DNA of 64,000 nt from Flavivirga sp. 57AJ16 (lineage in GTDB: Bacteria > Bacteroidota > Bacteroidia > Flavobacteriales > Flavobacteriaceae), in the NCBI RefSeq assembly GCF_028736925.1, contig NZ_JAQZAT010000012.1:112810-176809 (forward strand). The letters run 5' to 3'. A program made the position numbers and the translations under genes. The notes under the pieces were generated by a model. That model saw only the letters and a program-made list of their open reading frames with translations, ran no database searches and was not told the DNA's origin. Shown here piece after piece: positions 54,487-64,000 of this stretch (the stretch's first letter is position 1; the number at the start of each line of letters is the position of its first letter).

Positions 54487-55266
54487 ATGAAAAGAATACC
54501 ACTTATAATAATCGCAATATTAGCCATACAAATGTCTTTTTCTCAACAAGAATCTGCATTTGGAAATGGCGAATGGTTTAAGTTTAAAATGAGTTATAGT
54601 GGTTTTTTAAAAGCAGGAAATGCAACACTTACTGTAAAAGACTCTAAACTAAACAACAAAGATGTTTATCATGTAGTTGGCAAAGGCTGGACTACAGGTA
54701 TGATCAAATGGTTTTTTAAAGTAAAGGACAGATATGAAAGTTACTTTGATAAAAAGACTATTATGCCTTATAAGTTTATTAGAAATATAGACGAAGGTGG
54801 GCATACCAAAGATCTTGAAATAGATTTTGATCAAGCAAATAATAAAGCGTACGTAAACAATAAAAAGCACAATAAAAAAACAGTCATTGATACCAAACCT
54901 AATATTCAGGATATGGTATCAACATTTTACTATTTACGTAATAATTTGGATATTACCAAGTTAAATCCAGGTGATGAAGTAAGGGTCGATATGTTTTTTG
55001 ATGAAGAAAATTACGGATTTAAACTACAATACCTAGGAGAGGAAACCATCGATACCGAGTTTGGAGAAATAGAGTCTTTAAAATTTAGGCCATATGTTAT
55101 GGCTGGTCGTGTTTTTAAGGAGGAAGAAAGTTTAACACTATGGGTGTCAAAAGATAAAAATAAAGTACCTTTGAGGATTAAAGCAGATTTAGCGGTTGGC
55201 TCTCTAAGAGCAGACCTTGAAGCTTTTAAAGGGTTAAAACATCCTTTTAGAATTGTTGTTAGATAA
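54487..55266 (+). CDS. DUF3108 domain-containing secreted protein
   Basis: Signal peptide at about 1-19 (LLIIIAILAIQMSFSQ-like core). The mature part matches DUF3108 (GEWFKFKMSYSGFLKAGNATLTV near residue 28). The family is widespread in Proteobacteria and Bacteroidota and is predicted periplasmic, of unknown role. The next gene starts 9 bases later, so it may be cotranscribed with the tryptophan dioxygenase. Confidence 0.82.
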   Translation: MKRIPLIIIAILAIQMSFSQQESAFGNGEWFKFKMSYSGFLKAGNATLTVKDSKLNNKDVYHVVGKGWTTGMIKWFFKVKDRYESYFDKKTIMPYKFIRNIDEGGHTKDLEIDFDQANNKAYVNNKKHNKKTVIDTKPNIQDMVSTFYYLRNNLDITKLNPGDEVRVDMFFDEENYGFKLQYLGEETIDTEFGEIESLKFRPYVMAGRVFKEEESLTLWVSKDKNKVPLRIKADLAVGSLRADLEAFKGLKHPFRIVVR

Positions 55267-55275
55267 TTATAGATT

Positions 55276-56193
55276 TTGAATTCAGAAATAACCGCCCAAC
55301 TAAAAGAAAAATACGAGGCAATAGGTCAAGGGTTAGAAACTCATTTAGAAGGGCTACTACATAGTAAACCTATAACCTATTGGGATTATATCCATACAGA
55401 TGCCTTATTAGGACTACAAATACAGAGAACTACACTGCCAGATGAGATGGTATTTATAGGATACCATCAAATTAATGAGCTCATTTTTAAAATGATTCTT
55501 TGGGAAATTAAACAAGTAGCTGAATGTGAAAAACTAAGTACTGTTTTTTTTGAAGAAAAAATAATGCGTATTAGCCGCTATTTTGATATGCTAACAACTT
55601 CATTCAATATTATGAGGGAAGGCATGGATGTAGAACAGTATAATAAGTTTAGACACACACTTACTCCAGCAAGTGGATTTCAGAGTGCACAGTATCGCCT
55701 AATAGAATTTGCTTCAACAGAACTTATAAACTTAATTGATATTAGATTTAGAGCATCCATCGATAGAAATACCCCTTTTGAGCATGCTTTCGAGCATTTA
55801 TATTGGCAAGCAGCAGGTAAAGACTATAAAACGGGTAAAAAATCCATTCTACTTAAAAATTTTGAAAACCGCTATAAAGAAGAGTTTATTACTTTTATGA
55901 AAGTATATAATACGAAAAATCTATGGTCAAGATTTAAAGAATTACCAAAAGCAGATCAAAAAGATGAAGACTTAGTTAAAGCCATGCGTCATTTTGATTA
56001 TACTGTAAATATAAAATGGGTCATGGCACATTATAATGCTGCTAAACATTATATATTAGGAAAAGATGGTGATGGAGAAGCCACAGGAGGAAGTGATTGG
56101 CAAAAATACATGCTTCCAAAATATCAAAAAAGAATATTTTTTCCAGAGTTATGGTCAGAAAAAGAAATACAAGAGTGGGGTACAAATATTTAA
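55276..56193 (+). CDS. Tryptophan 2,3-dioxygenase
   Basis: Haem enzyme that opens tryptophan to N-formylkynurenine. Conserved substrate region ITYWDYIHTDALLGLQ (about 35-50) and IGYHQINELIFKMILWEI (about 58-75) with the haem-pocket histidines. No in-frame ATG is near; TTG 55276 is the likely start, since an in-frame TAG stop lies 6 bases upstream. Length (305) is normal. It fits the tyrosine genes nearby as part of an aromatic amino acid catabolic region. Confidence 0.9.
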   Translation: MNSEITAQLKEKYEAIGQGLETHLEGLLHSKPITYWDYIHTDALLGLQIQRTTLPDEMVFIGYHQINELIFKMILWEIKQVAECEKLSTVFFEEKIMRISRYFDMLTTSFNIMREGMDVEQYNKFRHTLTPASGFQSAQYRLIEFASTELINLIDIRFRASIDRNTPFEHAFEHLYWQAAGKDYKTGKKSILLKNFENRYKEEFITFMKVYNTKNLWSRFKELPKADQKDEDLVKAMRHFDYTVNIKWVMAHYNAAKHYILGKDGDGEATGGSDWQKYMLPKYQKRIFFPELWSEKEIQEWGTNI

Positions 56194-57449
56194 TAGCGAT
56201 ACTATTAACAATATCTTTTATTGCGTGTAAAGACGATCCTAAACCAGTTTTTTTAGAAGAAGAATTAGCGATAGTAGAAGAAGTCCCTGAAGAGGTTTAT
56301 GAATTTGGGTTTAACTTAAACGACTATACCGTTAAGCGAGATACCATTAAAAGTGGGGACAGCTTTGGGCAAATTTTAGAACGTCATAGAATAGGGTATC
56401 CTAGAATATTCCATATAGCGGAAAAAGCAAAAGATTCGTTCGATATAGTTAGAGGTCTTCAACTAGGAAAACCATATACGCTATTATGCTCTAAAGATTC
56501 GTTGGAGCTTCCAAAATGCTTTATTTATCAGCCAACGCAGGAAGAATACGTCGTTATTAATTTTCATGACTCCATTCATGCGTATACTAGCAAGAAACCT
56601 ATTAAATATGTTGAAAAAACAGCGACTGGGGTCATTAACAATAATATTTCGGAAACTTTAGAACAGCAAGGCCTCAGTCAGCGATTAGCATATAAAATGG
56701 CAGATGAAATTTATGCCTGGACCATAGATTTTAGACGCCTTCAAAAAGGAGATCGATTCAAAGTCATTTATACAGATAAGTATATAGACGATACCATTTA
56801 TACTGGAGTCCATAATATAAAAGCGGCCTTTTTTGAGCATAATAAAGAGCCTTTCTATGCCTTTGAGTTTGAAACGGATTCAGTAAAAGGTATTATTGAC
56901 TATTTTAACGATGAGGCTAAAAATTTACGACGTGCCTTTTTAAAAGCCCCCGTAAAATTTAAACGTATCTCTTCGAGATATAATTTAAAAAGGAGAATTG
57001 CGGTTTATGGCTATAAAGTCCGTCCACATAAAGGTACCGACTTTGCTGCGGCCATTGGTACGCCAATTATGGCTACGGCAAACGGGACCGTTACAAAATC
57101 CAGTTATACAAGAGGTAATGGCAATTATGTGAAAATAAGACATAATGCCACTTACGAAACCCAATACCTTCATATGAGCAGACGAAATGCTAAAGTTGGT
57201 CAGTTTGTCAAGCAAGGAGACGTTATAGGCTGGGTAGGTATGACAGGAAATACAGGAGGTCCGCATGTCTGCTATCGTTTTTGGAAAAATGGAAGACAAG
57301 TAGATCCATTTAAACAAAAATTACCAGAAGCTAAACCGATATCAGACTCCCTAAAAGTAAAGTATTTAGATTTTATAGCACCTATAAAAAAACAGTTAGA
57401 TAGCATCCCTTTTAAAAGGGGTATATCGGGATTAGAAGAAGTATTATAA
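56151..57449 (+). CDS. M23 family metallopeptidase lipoprotein with variant HxC site
   Basis: Cell-wall endopeptidase predicted to be anchored by a lipidated Cys (FIACKDD, about residue 26 from ATG 56151; a GTG at 56175 is an alternative start). The start overlaps the dioxygenase gene. Two middle domains are followed by the M23 zinc domain with HKGTDFAAAIG and YLHMS. The last zinc motif reads GPHVCYRFW, where most M23 enzymes have HxH; Cys in place of the second His is seen in some Bacteroidota members. Activity not certain. Confidence 0.83.
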   Translation: MVRKRNTRVGYKYLIAILLTISFIACKDDPKPVFLEEELAIVEEVPEEVYEFGFNLNDYTVKRDTIKSGDSFGQILERHRIGYPRIFHIAEKAKDSFDIVRGLQLGKPYTLLCSKDSLELPKCFIYQPTQEEYVVINFHDSIHAYTSKKPIKYVEKTATGVINNNISETLEQQGLSQRLAYKMADEIYAWTIDFRRLQKGDRFKVIYTDKYIDDTIYTGVHNIKAAFFEHNKEPFYAFEFETDSVKGIIDYFNDEAKNLRRAFLKAPVKFKRISSRYNLKRRIAVYGYKVRPHKGTDFAAAIGTPIMATANGTVTKSSYTRGNGNYVKIRHNATYETQYLHMSRRNAKVGQFVKQGDVIGWVGMTGNTGGPHVCYRFWKNGRQVDPFKQKLPEAKPISDSLKVKYLDFIAPIKKQLDSIPFKRGISGLEEVL

Positions 57450-57481
57450 AATAAGGATAATCTAATTTCATTTAAAGATTA

Positions 57482-59101
57482 ATGGCACTACCAAATATAA
57501 ACCCTACGACTACAGATTCATGGAAACGATTACAAGAACATTTTAAGACGGTAAAGAATGTTCATATGAAAGATTTATTTGCTCAAGACAAAGAGCGAGC
57601 AAATAAATTCACCATAAAATGGGACGATTTTTATGTGGATTTTTCAAAAAACAGAATCACAGAAGAGACCTTTAACTATTTACTGGAATTAGCCGATGAG
57701 GCTAAATTAAAAAACGCTATTAATAGTCAATTTTCTGGAGAAACCATAAATAAAACAGAAGGAAGAGCTGTTTTACATACGGCCTTACGTGCCCCAGAAA
57801 CTTCAGAATGTCACGTTGATGGTGTTAACGTGATACCAGAAGTATATGAGGTAAAGCAGAAAATACAGCAATTTACAGATGACATTGTAAATGGCGAAAG
57901 AAAAGGCTTTACAGGAAAAGCCTTTACAGATATTGTAAATATTGGTATTGGAGGGTCGGATTTAGGACCGGCCATGGTGGTAGACTCTTTACAGTATTAT
58001 AAAAATCATTTGACAACGCACTTTGTAAGCAACGTAGATGGCGATCATGTCAATGAAATTATTAAAAAACTAAACCCGGAAACAACGCTCTTCGTTGTTG
58101 TTTCAAAAACATTTACGACACAAGAAACACTATCTAATGCAAATACCATTAAAGCGTGGTTTTTAAAAACAGCTAGCGAAGAAGCTATTGCAAAACATTT
58201 TGTAGCAGTATCTACAAACATTCCAAGTGTCAAGTCATTTGGGATAGATGAAAATAATGTTTTTCCAATGTGGGATTGGGTTGGTGGCCGTTTTTCATTA
58301 TGGAGCGCCGTTGGTTTGACCATAAGTCTAGCCGTTGGATATCATAATTTTGAAAGTTTGCTTCGTGGTGCCAACAAAATGGACGATCATTTTAAAACTG
58401 AAGATTTTAAGTCCAATATCCCTGTAGTATTAGCTTTAATAAGTATATGGTATAATAACTTTTTTAAGGCAGAAAGTGAAGCTGTCATTCCTTATTCTCA
58501 ATATTTAAACCAATTTGCAACGTATTTACAGCAAGGTATTATGGAGAGTAATGGCAAAAGTGTGGACAGAAATGGCAACCCTATTGATTATGAAACCGGC
58601 ACTTTAATTTGGGGAGAACCAGGAACGAATTCGCAACATGCATTTTTTCAATTAATACATCAGGGCACTAAGTTGATTCCAGCAGATTTTATTGGTTTTA
58701 CCAAATCCTTGCACGGTAATCAAGATCACCAAGATAAGCTTATTTCTAATTTTTTAGCGCAAACCGAAGCGCTCTTAAATGGTAAAACAGAAAAAGAGGT
58801 CATTGCCGAAGGTACGCCTTCTGATATTATTCCTTTTAAAGTTTTTAAAGGTAATAAGCCAACCAATACCATTTTTATAAATAAATTAACGCCAGAGAGT
58901 TTAGGGAAGCTTATAGCTATGTACGAACATAAAATATTTGTTCAAGGTATCATTTGGAATATTTTTAGCTACGATCAATTTGGCGTAGAGTTGGGTAAGC
59001 AATTAGCAACAAAAATTTTACAGGAATTTAACAATAGCAGTCTGAGCAATCATGATTCTTCTACCAATAATCTATTGAATTACTACAAAAATAAGGTATA
59101 A
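57482..59101 (+). CDS. pgi: Glucose-6-phosphate isomerase
   Basis: Interconverts glucose-6-phosphate and fructose-6-phosphate. Family signatures are [15 protein letters not shown] near residue 207 and GVELGKQLA near 505. Length (539) is slightly shorter than E. coli's but usual. It starts 32 bases after the M23 gene and ends at a strong terminator. Confidence 0.95.
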   Translation: MALPNINPTTTDSWKRLQEHFKTVKNVHMKDLFAQDKERANKFTIKWDDFYVDFSKNRITEETFNYLLELADEAKLKNAINSQFSGETINKTEGRAVLHTALRAPETSECHVDGVNVIPEVYEVKQKIQQFTDDIVNGERKGFTGKAFTDIVNIGIGGSDLGPAMVVDSLQYYKNHLTTHFVSNVDGDHVNEIIKKLNPETTLFVVVSKTFTTQETLSNANTIKAWFLKTASEEAIAKHFVAVSTNIPSVKSFGIDENNVFPMWDWVGGRFSLWSAVGLTISLAVGYHNFESLLRGANKMDDHFKTEDFKSNIPVVLALISIWYNNFFKAESEAVIPYSQYLNQFATYLQQGIMESNGKSVDRNGNPIDYETGTLIWGEPGTNSQHAFFQLIHQGTKLIPADFIGFTKSLHGNQDHQDKLISNFLAQTEALLNGKTEKEVIAEGTPSDIIPFKVFKGNKPTNTIFINKLTPESLGKLIAMYEHKIFVQGIIWNIFSYDQFGVELGKQLATKILQEFNNSSLSNHDSSTNNLLNYYKNKV

Positions 59102-59128
59102 AAAATGTGAAATTCTTAACGTAATTAA

Positions 59129-59170
59129 CAAAAAAGGCACTGATGTACTAATATCAGTGCCTTTTTTGTT
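59129..59170 (+). terminator. pgi terminator
   Basis: acaaaaaaggcactgat pairs with atcagtgccttttttgt around an 8-base loop, with T-rich tail. Confidence 0.88.
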
Positions 59171-59226
59171 TGTCATAAATGTTAAGAAATTTAACACAAG
59201 CTTAATCGTTGTGTTTCAATTATCCG

Positions 59227-59234
59227 TATTTTTG
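59227..59234 (+). promoter_or_regulatory. Bacteroidota -7 promoter box
   Basis: TATTTTTG, exact TAnnTTTG, 37 bases before the ATG of the TonB receptor, with a TTG about 15 bases upstream. Confidence 0.5.
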
Positions 59235-59271
59235 TCCTGACTAATTTCAAATAATTAATTCTTTTTAAATT

Positions 59272-61839
59272 ATGAAAAAAACTATTCATTTTTTATTAAT
59301 GACTGTGGCGTGCTTATTTTCTACAGTCATTATGGCACAAAGCACTATTAAAGGTACAATAATAGATGCCGAGCTTAACGCTCCATTACCAGGCGCTAAT
59401 ATTGTTGAAAAAGGAACCACTAATGGTATTTCTTCAGATTTTGATGGTAATTTTACCTTAACCACTGAAGCCTCTTCAGGAAGCGTTGTGATTTCTTATG
59501 TAGGGTATGGTCCTGTAACCATATCATTTAACGGTGATACAAACTTAGGGGACATTAAATTAACTCCAGACAATTCTTTAAGCGAGATTTTGATTATTGG
59601 GTCTGGTGTCATTGATTTGGCAGAAGGCAGAAAAACCCCCATAGCGGTTTCTACCATTAAAGCCAATCAAATTCAAGAAAAAACAGGAAATTCAGATTTA
59701 CCTGAAGTATTAAAATCTACGCCTTCTGTACAATCTGTTCAAGGTGGTGGTTTTGGTGAAGGTCAATTATTTTTAAGAGGGTTTGATCAAACTAATACAG
59801 CATTCATGCTCAATGGACAGCCAATTAATAGCCCAGAAGACGGCAGAATGTTTTGGTCGAACTGGTCTGGTGTCCTGGATGTTGCCCAAGCAGTTCAGGT
59901 ACAGCGTGGTTTGGGATCTTCAAAGTTAGCTATTTCATCTGTTGGAGGGACCGTTAATATTGTAACTAAAACCATTGACAAAAGAGAAGGTGGTTTTGTG
60001 CAACAAATGGTTGCTAACGACAACTATACTAAAACAACAGCATCTTACTCAACTGGTTTAATGGAAAGCGGTTGGGCATTCTCTGCACTGTTAGGTCATT
60101 GGCAAGGAGACGGTTATGTTGATGATACGGATGGGCAAGGGCAAACTTATTTTATTTCTTTAGGCTATAAACCAAATGAGAATAATATTTTTAACTTCAT
60201 GATAACTGGTGCTCCCCAATGGCATGCAACATCCGGTTTTTTTGATTTGGATGATTTATTAGCTAATGGCAGGAGATATAATAATGCATACTCTAATGTA
60301 GACAGTCCAAACTTATTGCAAAGCGGGAAATACCCAAGTGGTAGAAATATTTACCATAAACCTGTAGCTAACTTGAGTTGGGATTTGACCATTAGTGATG
60401 AATCTTCATTATCATCTGTATTATACGCTTCAGTAGGTAGAGGTGCTTTTGCATCAACTATAACATCAGGAGGTGTTCCAACTTATGCGAGAGGGTCTAA
60501 TAATAACCACAACTGGTACGGATTGGTATCAAATTTCAATACTAAATTAAACGAAAACTTAAGCCTTAATGTTGGAGCAGATGTACGTCTGTACAATGGA
60601 ATTCACTTTAGAAGCGTGAACGAATTCCTATCTGTAAGTTCTGTCCAAGGATTTAATGATAGTAATAGTAATGTAAACGTACTCACCAATACTTTTGGGG
60701 GTATTAATCCATGGAACCTTACATTTAACCCTAATGATGACCATTCGCAACGTTTCGGTTATGATTATGAAGAAGACATTAACTATTTAGGAGTCTTTGG
60801 TCAATTAGAATACTCTAACGATGCGTTTTCTGCATTCTTTCAGGGGTCTGCTTCCACGCAGTCCCATTTAAGGACAGAGTATAAAGAAGTTCAGGTAGCT
60901 GGACAGCCTGAAGAATCTGAAAAGGTAAATAATACTGGTTTTAACGTAAAAGCAGGTGCTTCTTATAACCTTAACCCTTCTAATGTTGTTTTTGCTAATG
61001 TAGGGTATTATTCACGTCAACCATTTCATAGTGATTTATTTGTGGATGATAGAAACTCAAATCAATTAAACCCTTTAGTAAAAGGAAATCAAAAAATCAC
61101 AGGGTTAGAAGCTGGTTATCGATTCTTGGGAGATGTTGTATCGGCTAATTTGAATATCTACCATACCACTTGGAACGATAGGATTGATTATAGTTCTGAT
61201 GATACAGATAACGATGGGCTTGATGATGAGTTTACACAAACAAGCCCTTTAAAGCAAGTACATATGGGCGTGGAATTAGAACTATTTACACGTCCAACAA
61301 ATGGATTAAATATTAATGGATTTGTATCTGTCGGTAATTGGGAATATGATGGTAATATTACCACGAGAACAACTGATGATACCGGAGCCCTAATATCAAA
61401 TGGAGCAACGAGCTACATTGATGGGGCAAAAATAGGGCAAGCGGCCCAATTTACTGCAGGGGTTAGTGCCGATTATGAAATTTGTCCGCGCTTAAAGATA
61501 GGGGCGAACTGGAACCAATATGATAATCTATATGGAAATGCCGATTTTGGAGGCAGTGAATTTTCGACAGCGAATAATAGAGGAACCATTAAACTACCAT
61601 CATACGATACAGTAGATACTGGAGTCTCTTATAAGTGGCCTTTAGGAAAGGATGACGAAAACTCATTACAGTTCAGGGTTAATATTTATAATGTTTTTGA
61701 TGAAGTTTATATTGAAAATGCCAGAGACAATGAACATGTAGATGCAGGAGATACAGCATGGAAAGGTGTTAACGTTGAAAATGGTGTAAGGTTTGGTTAT
61801 GGTAGAACGTGGAATTTTAGCATGCGTTTTAATTTTTAA
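59272..61839 (+). CDS. TonB-dependent outer-membrane receptor
   Basis: Signal peptide at 1-22 (ends VIMAQ). Residues about 25-100 are a CarboxypepD_reg-like domain (GTIIDAELNAPLPGANIVEKG). A plug follows (about 120-230, LPEVLKSTPSVQSVQGGGFG), then a beta-barrel ending with Phe. No SusD gene is next to it, so it is of the stand-alone type that takes siderophores, cobalamin or metal chelates; substrate unknown. Own promoter and terminator. Confidence 0.9.
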   Translation: MKKTIHFLLMTVACLFSTVIMAQSTIKGTIIDAELNAPLPGANIVEKGTTNGISSDFDGNFTLTTEASSGSVVISYVGYGPVTISFNGDTNLGDIKLTPDNSLSEILIIGSGVIDLAEGRKTPIAVSTIKANQIQEKTGNSDLPEVLKSTPSVQSVQGGGFGEGQLFLRGFDQTNTAFMLNGQPINSPEDGRMFWSNWSGVLDVAQAVQVQRGLGSSKLAISSVGGTVNIVTKTIDKREGGFVQQMVANDNYTKTTASYSTGLMESGWAFSALLGHWQGDGYVDDTDGQGQTYFISLGYKPNENNIFNFMITGAPQWHATSGFFDLDDLLANGRRYNNAYSNVDSPNLLQSGKYPSGRNIYHKPVANLSWDLTISDESSLSSVLYASVGRGAFASTITSGGVPTYARGSNNNHNWYGLVSNFNTKLNENLSLNVGADVRLYNGIHFRSVNEFLSVSSVQGFNDSNSNVNVLTNTFGGINPWNLTFNPNDDHSQRFGYDYEEDINYLGVFGQLEYSNDAFSAFFQGSASTQSHLRTEYKEVQVAGQPEESEKVNNTGFNVKAGASYNLNPSNVVFANVGYYSRQPFHSDLFVDDRNSNQLNPLVKGNQKITGLEAGYRFLGDVVSANLNIYHTTWNDRIDYSSDDTDNDGLDDEFTQTSPLKQVHMGVELELFTRPTNGLNINGFVSVGNWEYDGNITTRTTDDTGALISNGATSYIDGAKIGQAAQFTAGVSADYEICPRLKIGANWNQYDNLYGNADFGGSEFSTANNRGTIKLPSYDTVDTGVSYKWPLGKDDENSLQFRVNIYNVFDEVYIENARDNEHVDAGDTAWKGVNVENGVRFGYGRTWNFSMRFNF

Positions 61840-61853
61840 TACCATTCCCAGCT

Positions 61854-61915
61854 TAAAATTACTCATTAAAATTTGCCTATATAAAAAATCACTGTGTTTT
61901 ACTTGAGTAATTTTA
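61854..61915. repeat. Inverted repeat after TonB receptor gene
   Basis: taaaattactca (61854-61865) and tgagtaatttta (61904-61915) are exact complements separated by 38 bases. The flanks (ataccatt, actggtat) also pair in part. Confidence 0.6.
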
Positions 61916-61956
61916 AATAAGAACTGGTATAACCCGAACAAAATTATATAATTTTA

Positions 61957-61984
61957 AACCGCTTCAAGTTGAAGCGGTTTTTTA
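61957..61984 (+). terminator. Terminator after TonB receptor gene
   Basis: aaccgcttca pairs with tgaagcggtt around a 3-base loop, followed by T. Confidence 0.85.
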
Positions 61985-61997
61985 TGCTTTTAATTAT

Positions 61998-62005
61998 TAC
62001 ATTTG
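61998..62005 (+). promoter_or_regulatory. Bacteroidota -7 promoter box
   Basis: TACATTTG, exact TAnnTTTG, 26 bases before the ATG at 62032. Confidence 0.45.
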
Positions 62006-62031
62006 TTGTAATGAATTTAAATATTTGACAT

Positions 62032-62469
62032 ATGTATGATATTGTAAAAATGCTACATTCTTATTGGGCATATTTAGTGCTTTTAATATTAATCATAGCC
62101 ACTGCAAATGCTTTAATAAAAACATTTGGAGATAAAGAATACGAAGCTAAAGATTTTAGAAAATCACTATTTACTTTAATAGTATCGCATATACAATTAT
62201 TAATAGGGTTGATATTGTACTTTGTGTCCCCCAGATTTGAGCTATGGAGCGAATTGGGAGGTGGCGTTATGGGCAATTCCTTGGCAAGATTGTATCTTGT
62301 AGAACATCCTTTTGTAAACATAGTAGCAGTAGCTTTAATAACCATTGGCTATTCTAAGCATAAAAAGAAACTAACCTCTAAATCCAAATTAAAAACAATA
62401 GCTGTTTTTTATACCATCGCCTTAGTATTGTTTTTATCGCGAATTCCTTGGAGTTCTTGGATAGGTTAA
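62032..62469 (+). CDS. Small multi-pass membrane protein, cytochrome b-like
   Basis: 145 residues with four hydrophobic helices (about 11-29, 46-67, 87-107 and 118-136) and conserved His9 in KMLHSYWAYLVL and His51 in VSHIQLL, which could bind haem. Similar Flavobacteriia proteins are labelled cytochrome B without proof. Own promoter. No partner genes nearby. Confidence 0.65.
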   Translation: MYDIVKMLHSYWAYLVLLILIIATANALIKTFGDKEYEAKDFRKSLFTLIVSHIQLLIGLILYFVSPRFELWSELGGGVMGNSLARLYLVEHPFVNIVAVALITIGYSKHKKKLTSKSKLKTIAVFYTIALVLFLSRIPWSSWIG

Positions 62470-62780
62470 AAATATACAGGGTTTCTAAAAAGCTTCATGA
62501 TATGCCATTTTGAGGAGCACTAAAATTACAACGCGAGAGTCTGTTCATTTAATAAATAACATCTGTTCGACATATTACGAATTGGTAATCTGGTATTTAA
62601 AATATTTTAATAAAGAGGCGTATTCAGAAAATAGGATCATTAATCATATTTTGATGCTATTTTTTGTTTTTAATACTTTCATTTGACCATTTTCAGTTGT
62701 TTGAGATAATAAAAAGAACAAAAGGCATTTATTTTTTAACAACGTGACGCACGTTCCCATTAGTAGATCTCGATGTTTTT
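62470..62780. other. Gap between the cytochrome-like gene and the IS
   Basis: Bases 62509-62540 (gaggagcactaaaa and onward) resemble the element at 3733-3847. Bases 62741-62755 are a perfect 6-bp-arm palindrome (aacgtg-acg-cacgtt), possibly near the IS end. The terminal inverted repeat of the IS cannot be placed without the other end. Confidence 0.5.
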
Positions 62781-64000
62781 TTAAGCGACCTGTTTTTTGG
62801 AGTTTAGCATTCGCCTGCCTATTTCCAGTGCATTAGCGGTATGTATGCCAAAGAAAATCCATAATATTTCATTTGGTTTTGTTTTCGCCTTTATTTTCTT
62901 GAGGTGGTAATGTTCCTTTTCTTTGCCAAAACTGCCTTCCAGCCGTGATGCCCTTTCCTTGGTTATGGCTGCTTTTAGTTTTTCTCTTCCTGATAATCTT
63001 TGGGCAGTTTTCCCTTGCGCTTAAAATCGGTCTTTATCTTGTGCTTGCTGACAAAGTTTCGGTTCTTGTTGGTGGCATAAATAGCATCTGCCCCTATAAC
63101 CTGAAGTTTTTTATGGGTAAGGCTCTGTGCTTTGTAAATACTGGATTGTAAACGGGCACCTTCATTAAAAGCATTGAAGCTTATATGTTCTATAAAGCTG
63201 ATGCCGTCCACCTGTAATTTATTGACCTTGGCCCCAAACTCCACTGCTTTTATTTCTTTGCCCCTTACTATGGGGCGCAGGTAGCCTTTGGCAATGCTTA
63301 CGATGCGGTCTTTTATTTTTTGACCTGTTTTAAAATGGTTGCTTTGTTGCTTATACACTTGTTTTATGGTAGCCACCCTACGGTAATATTGGGCTGTAAA
63401 ACTAATGCTGTGATGCTTTTGTAATTTGGTTTCAAAATCGATAAACTTTTTTAGGAGCAACAGCAAGGCTCTTGTTAGGGATTTGCGCTTGGGCACTGTT
63501 TTGCGCCGCATTTTGCTAAAGCCGATATAGCGACGTTTCCACTTTATATATTTACTGCGCACCATTTTCACCCCTAAGGCCCTGCAGGTCTTTTTCAACT
63601 GGCCATAGAGCCAGTTTACTGCTTCCCATAAGAGCTTCTGGTTGGTTGGATAACGCACTGAACTTTCGTAACAGGTGGCATCTACCGTGACCTGGTCCGG
63701 TGTGGAGACATAAGGCTTCCAGTGCCCGTAAAACAGCGCTTCCGTAGCGTCAATGTCCAGATTGGAAGCCAGTTCGCTCCTTATCTGGCTCACTATCTTA
63801 AAATTGGTGAGGCGCCCGTAGCCTAAGGAAATATCGCAAAAAAACTGATAGTCCAGGTTACCGTTGAGCTGCTCTATAAGTTTTTGGTCCGAGCAGCCTG
63901 CATAGTGTTTTAAGAACATGAGGGCCAAACGCCCCCGTGGGCTGAACAGCATGGTATTGCCCAATCTTTTCTCTTTGATCTTAAATTGTGATACTAAACC
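62781..64000 (-). pseudogene. IS1182-like transposase, frameshifted and cut by the window edge
   Basis: The frame is open to the window end, so the N-terminus lies outside. The visible part has the N-terminal transposase domain (SPRGRLALMFLKHYAG), the first catalytic Asp in VTVDATCYE, and a second in VIGADAIYA. The frame then stops at 62975. The next segment (ITKERASRLEGSFGKEKEHY to KKQVA) continues in another frame, up to the stop at 62781, and carries the expected catalytic Glu. A one-base loss near an A5 run (62979-62983) explains it. Its GC content and codon use look higher in G/C than neighbours, which suggests recent transfer. Confidence 0.75.

Noticed and set aside
62979..62985. Programmed -1 frameshift in the transposase
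   Set aside because: The site is G-AAA-AAC, which lacks the usual matching first base, and no strong downstream structure is apparent; simple decay is more likely.
62945..63151. Plus-strand frame within the IS
   Set aside because: Antisense shadow of the transposase.
1..64000. Defence island, phage or secondary-metabolite cluster
   Set aside because: No restriction, toxin-antitoxin, retron, integrase, NRPS or PKS genes were seen; nearly all genes are core metabolism or envelope.

Overview
The window reads as chromosomal DNA of a marine-type member of the Flavobacteriaceae (Bacteroidota). It is AT-rich. Promoters have the Bacteroidota -7 box (TAnnTTTG), several of them almost touching the start codon. 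Family content fits too: the gliding lipoprotein gldH beside a RicT-like PSP1 protein and PBP1A, a HemC-HemD fusion in a large haem cluster, ECF sigma/outer-membrane pairs, GlsB, a TonB-dependent receptor, and SPOR/HU-domain and M23 proteins. I see no rRNA, tRNA, CRISPR array or replication origin.

Layout. 1-9.3 kb: a bacilliredoxin fragment cut by the window edge, lipid genes (acyltransferase, acyl-ACP desaturase), two AraC regulators, an HD hydrolase, a radical SAM protein and a DUF4932 lipoprotein. 9.3-22.7 kb: enoyl-CoA hydratase, a sensor kinase, then the haem cluster: hemJ, hemH and an AraC gene on the minus strand, divergent from hemA, hemC-hemD, hemE, EI24, GNAT, RAYT::hemF and hemB on the plus strand. 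22.7-31.2 kb: small membrane genes, CNNM transporter, ogt, thioesterase-like, penicillin acylase, exonuclease, dual ABC ATPase. 31.2-34.2 kb: a repeat-rich gap and the scoA/scoB CoA transferase. 34.2-40.9 kb: PBP1A, gldH, RicT-like, ferredoxin, U32 protease, trhO. 41.5-50.7 kb: recA, ECF sigma plus envelope protein, acyltransferase, GlsB, trpS, dprA, HU/SPOR protein. 50.7-62.5 kb: thioesterase, tyrosine/tryptophan catabolism (hmgA, hppD, tryptophan dioxygenase), M23 peptidase, pgi, TonB receptor. 62.8-64 kb: a frame-broken IS1182-like transposase running off the edge.

The most unusual locus is 20.0-21.6 kb. A REP-associated tyrosine transposase (RAYT, Y1/HUH family) with a palindromic REP on each side sits between the GNAT gene and hemF. 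It is read in frame straight through the downstream REP into a complete HemF. The position where HemF normally starts with Met is an Ile (ATC) codon, so coproporphyrinogen oxidase appears to be made only as a transposase-HemF fusion. The upstream REP is translated as the C-terminal tail of the acetyltransferase.

The second theme is a dense population of short palindromic or inverted-repeat elements, several probably MITEs. They occupy most haem operon junctions, one lies in frame inside ogt, and one seems to supply the start codon of an AraC gene. A two-copy element at 7.7 and 41.1 kb keeps both its hairpins through compensatory base changes.
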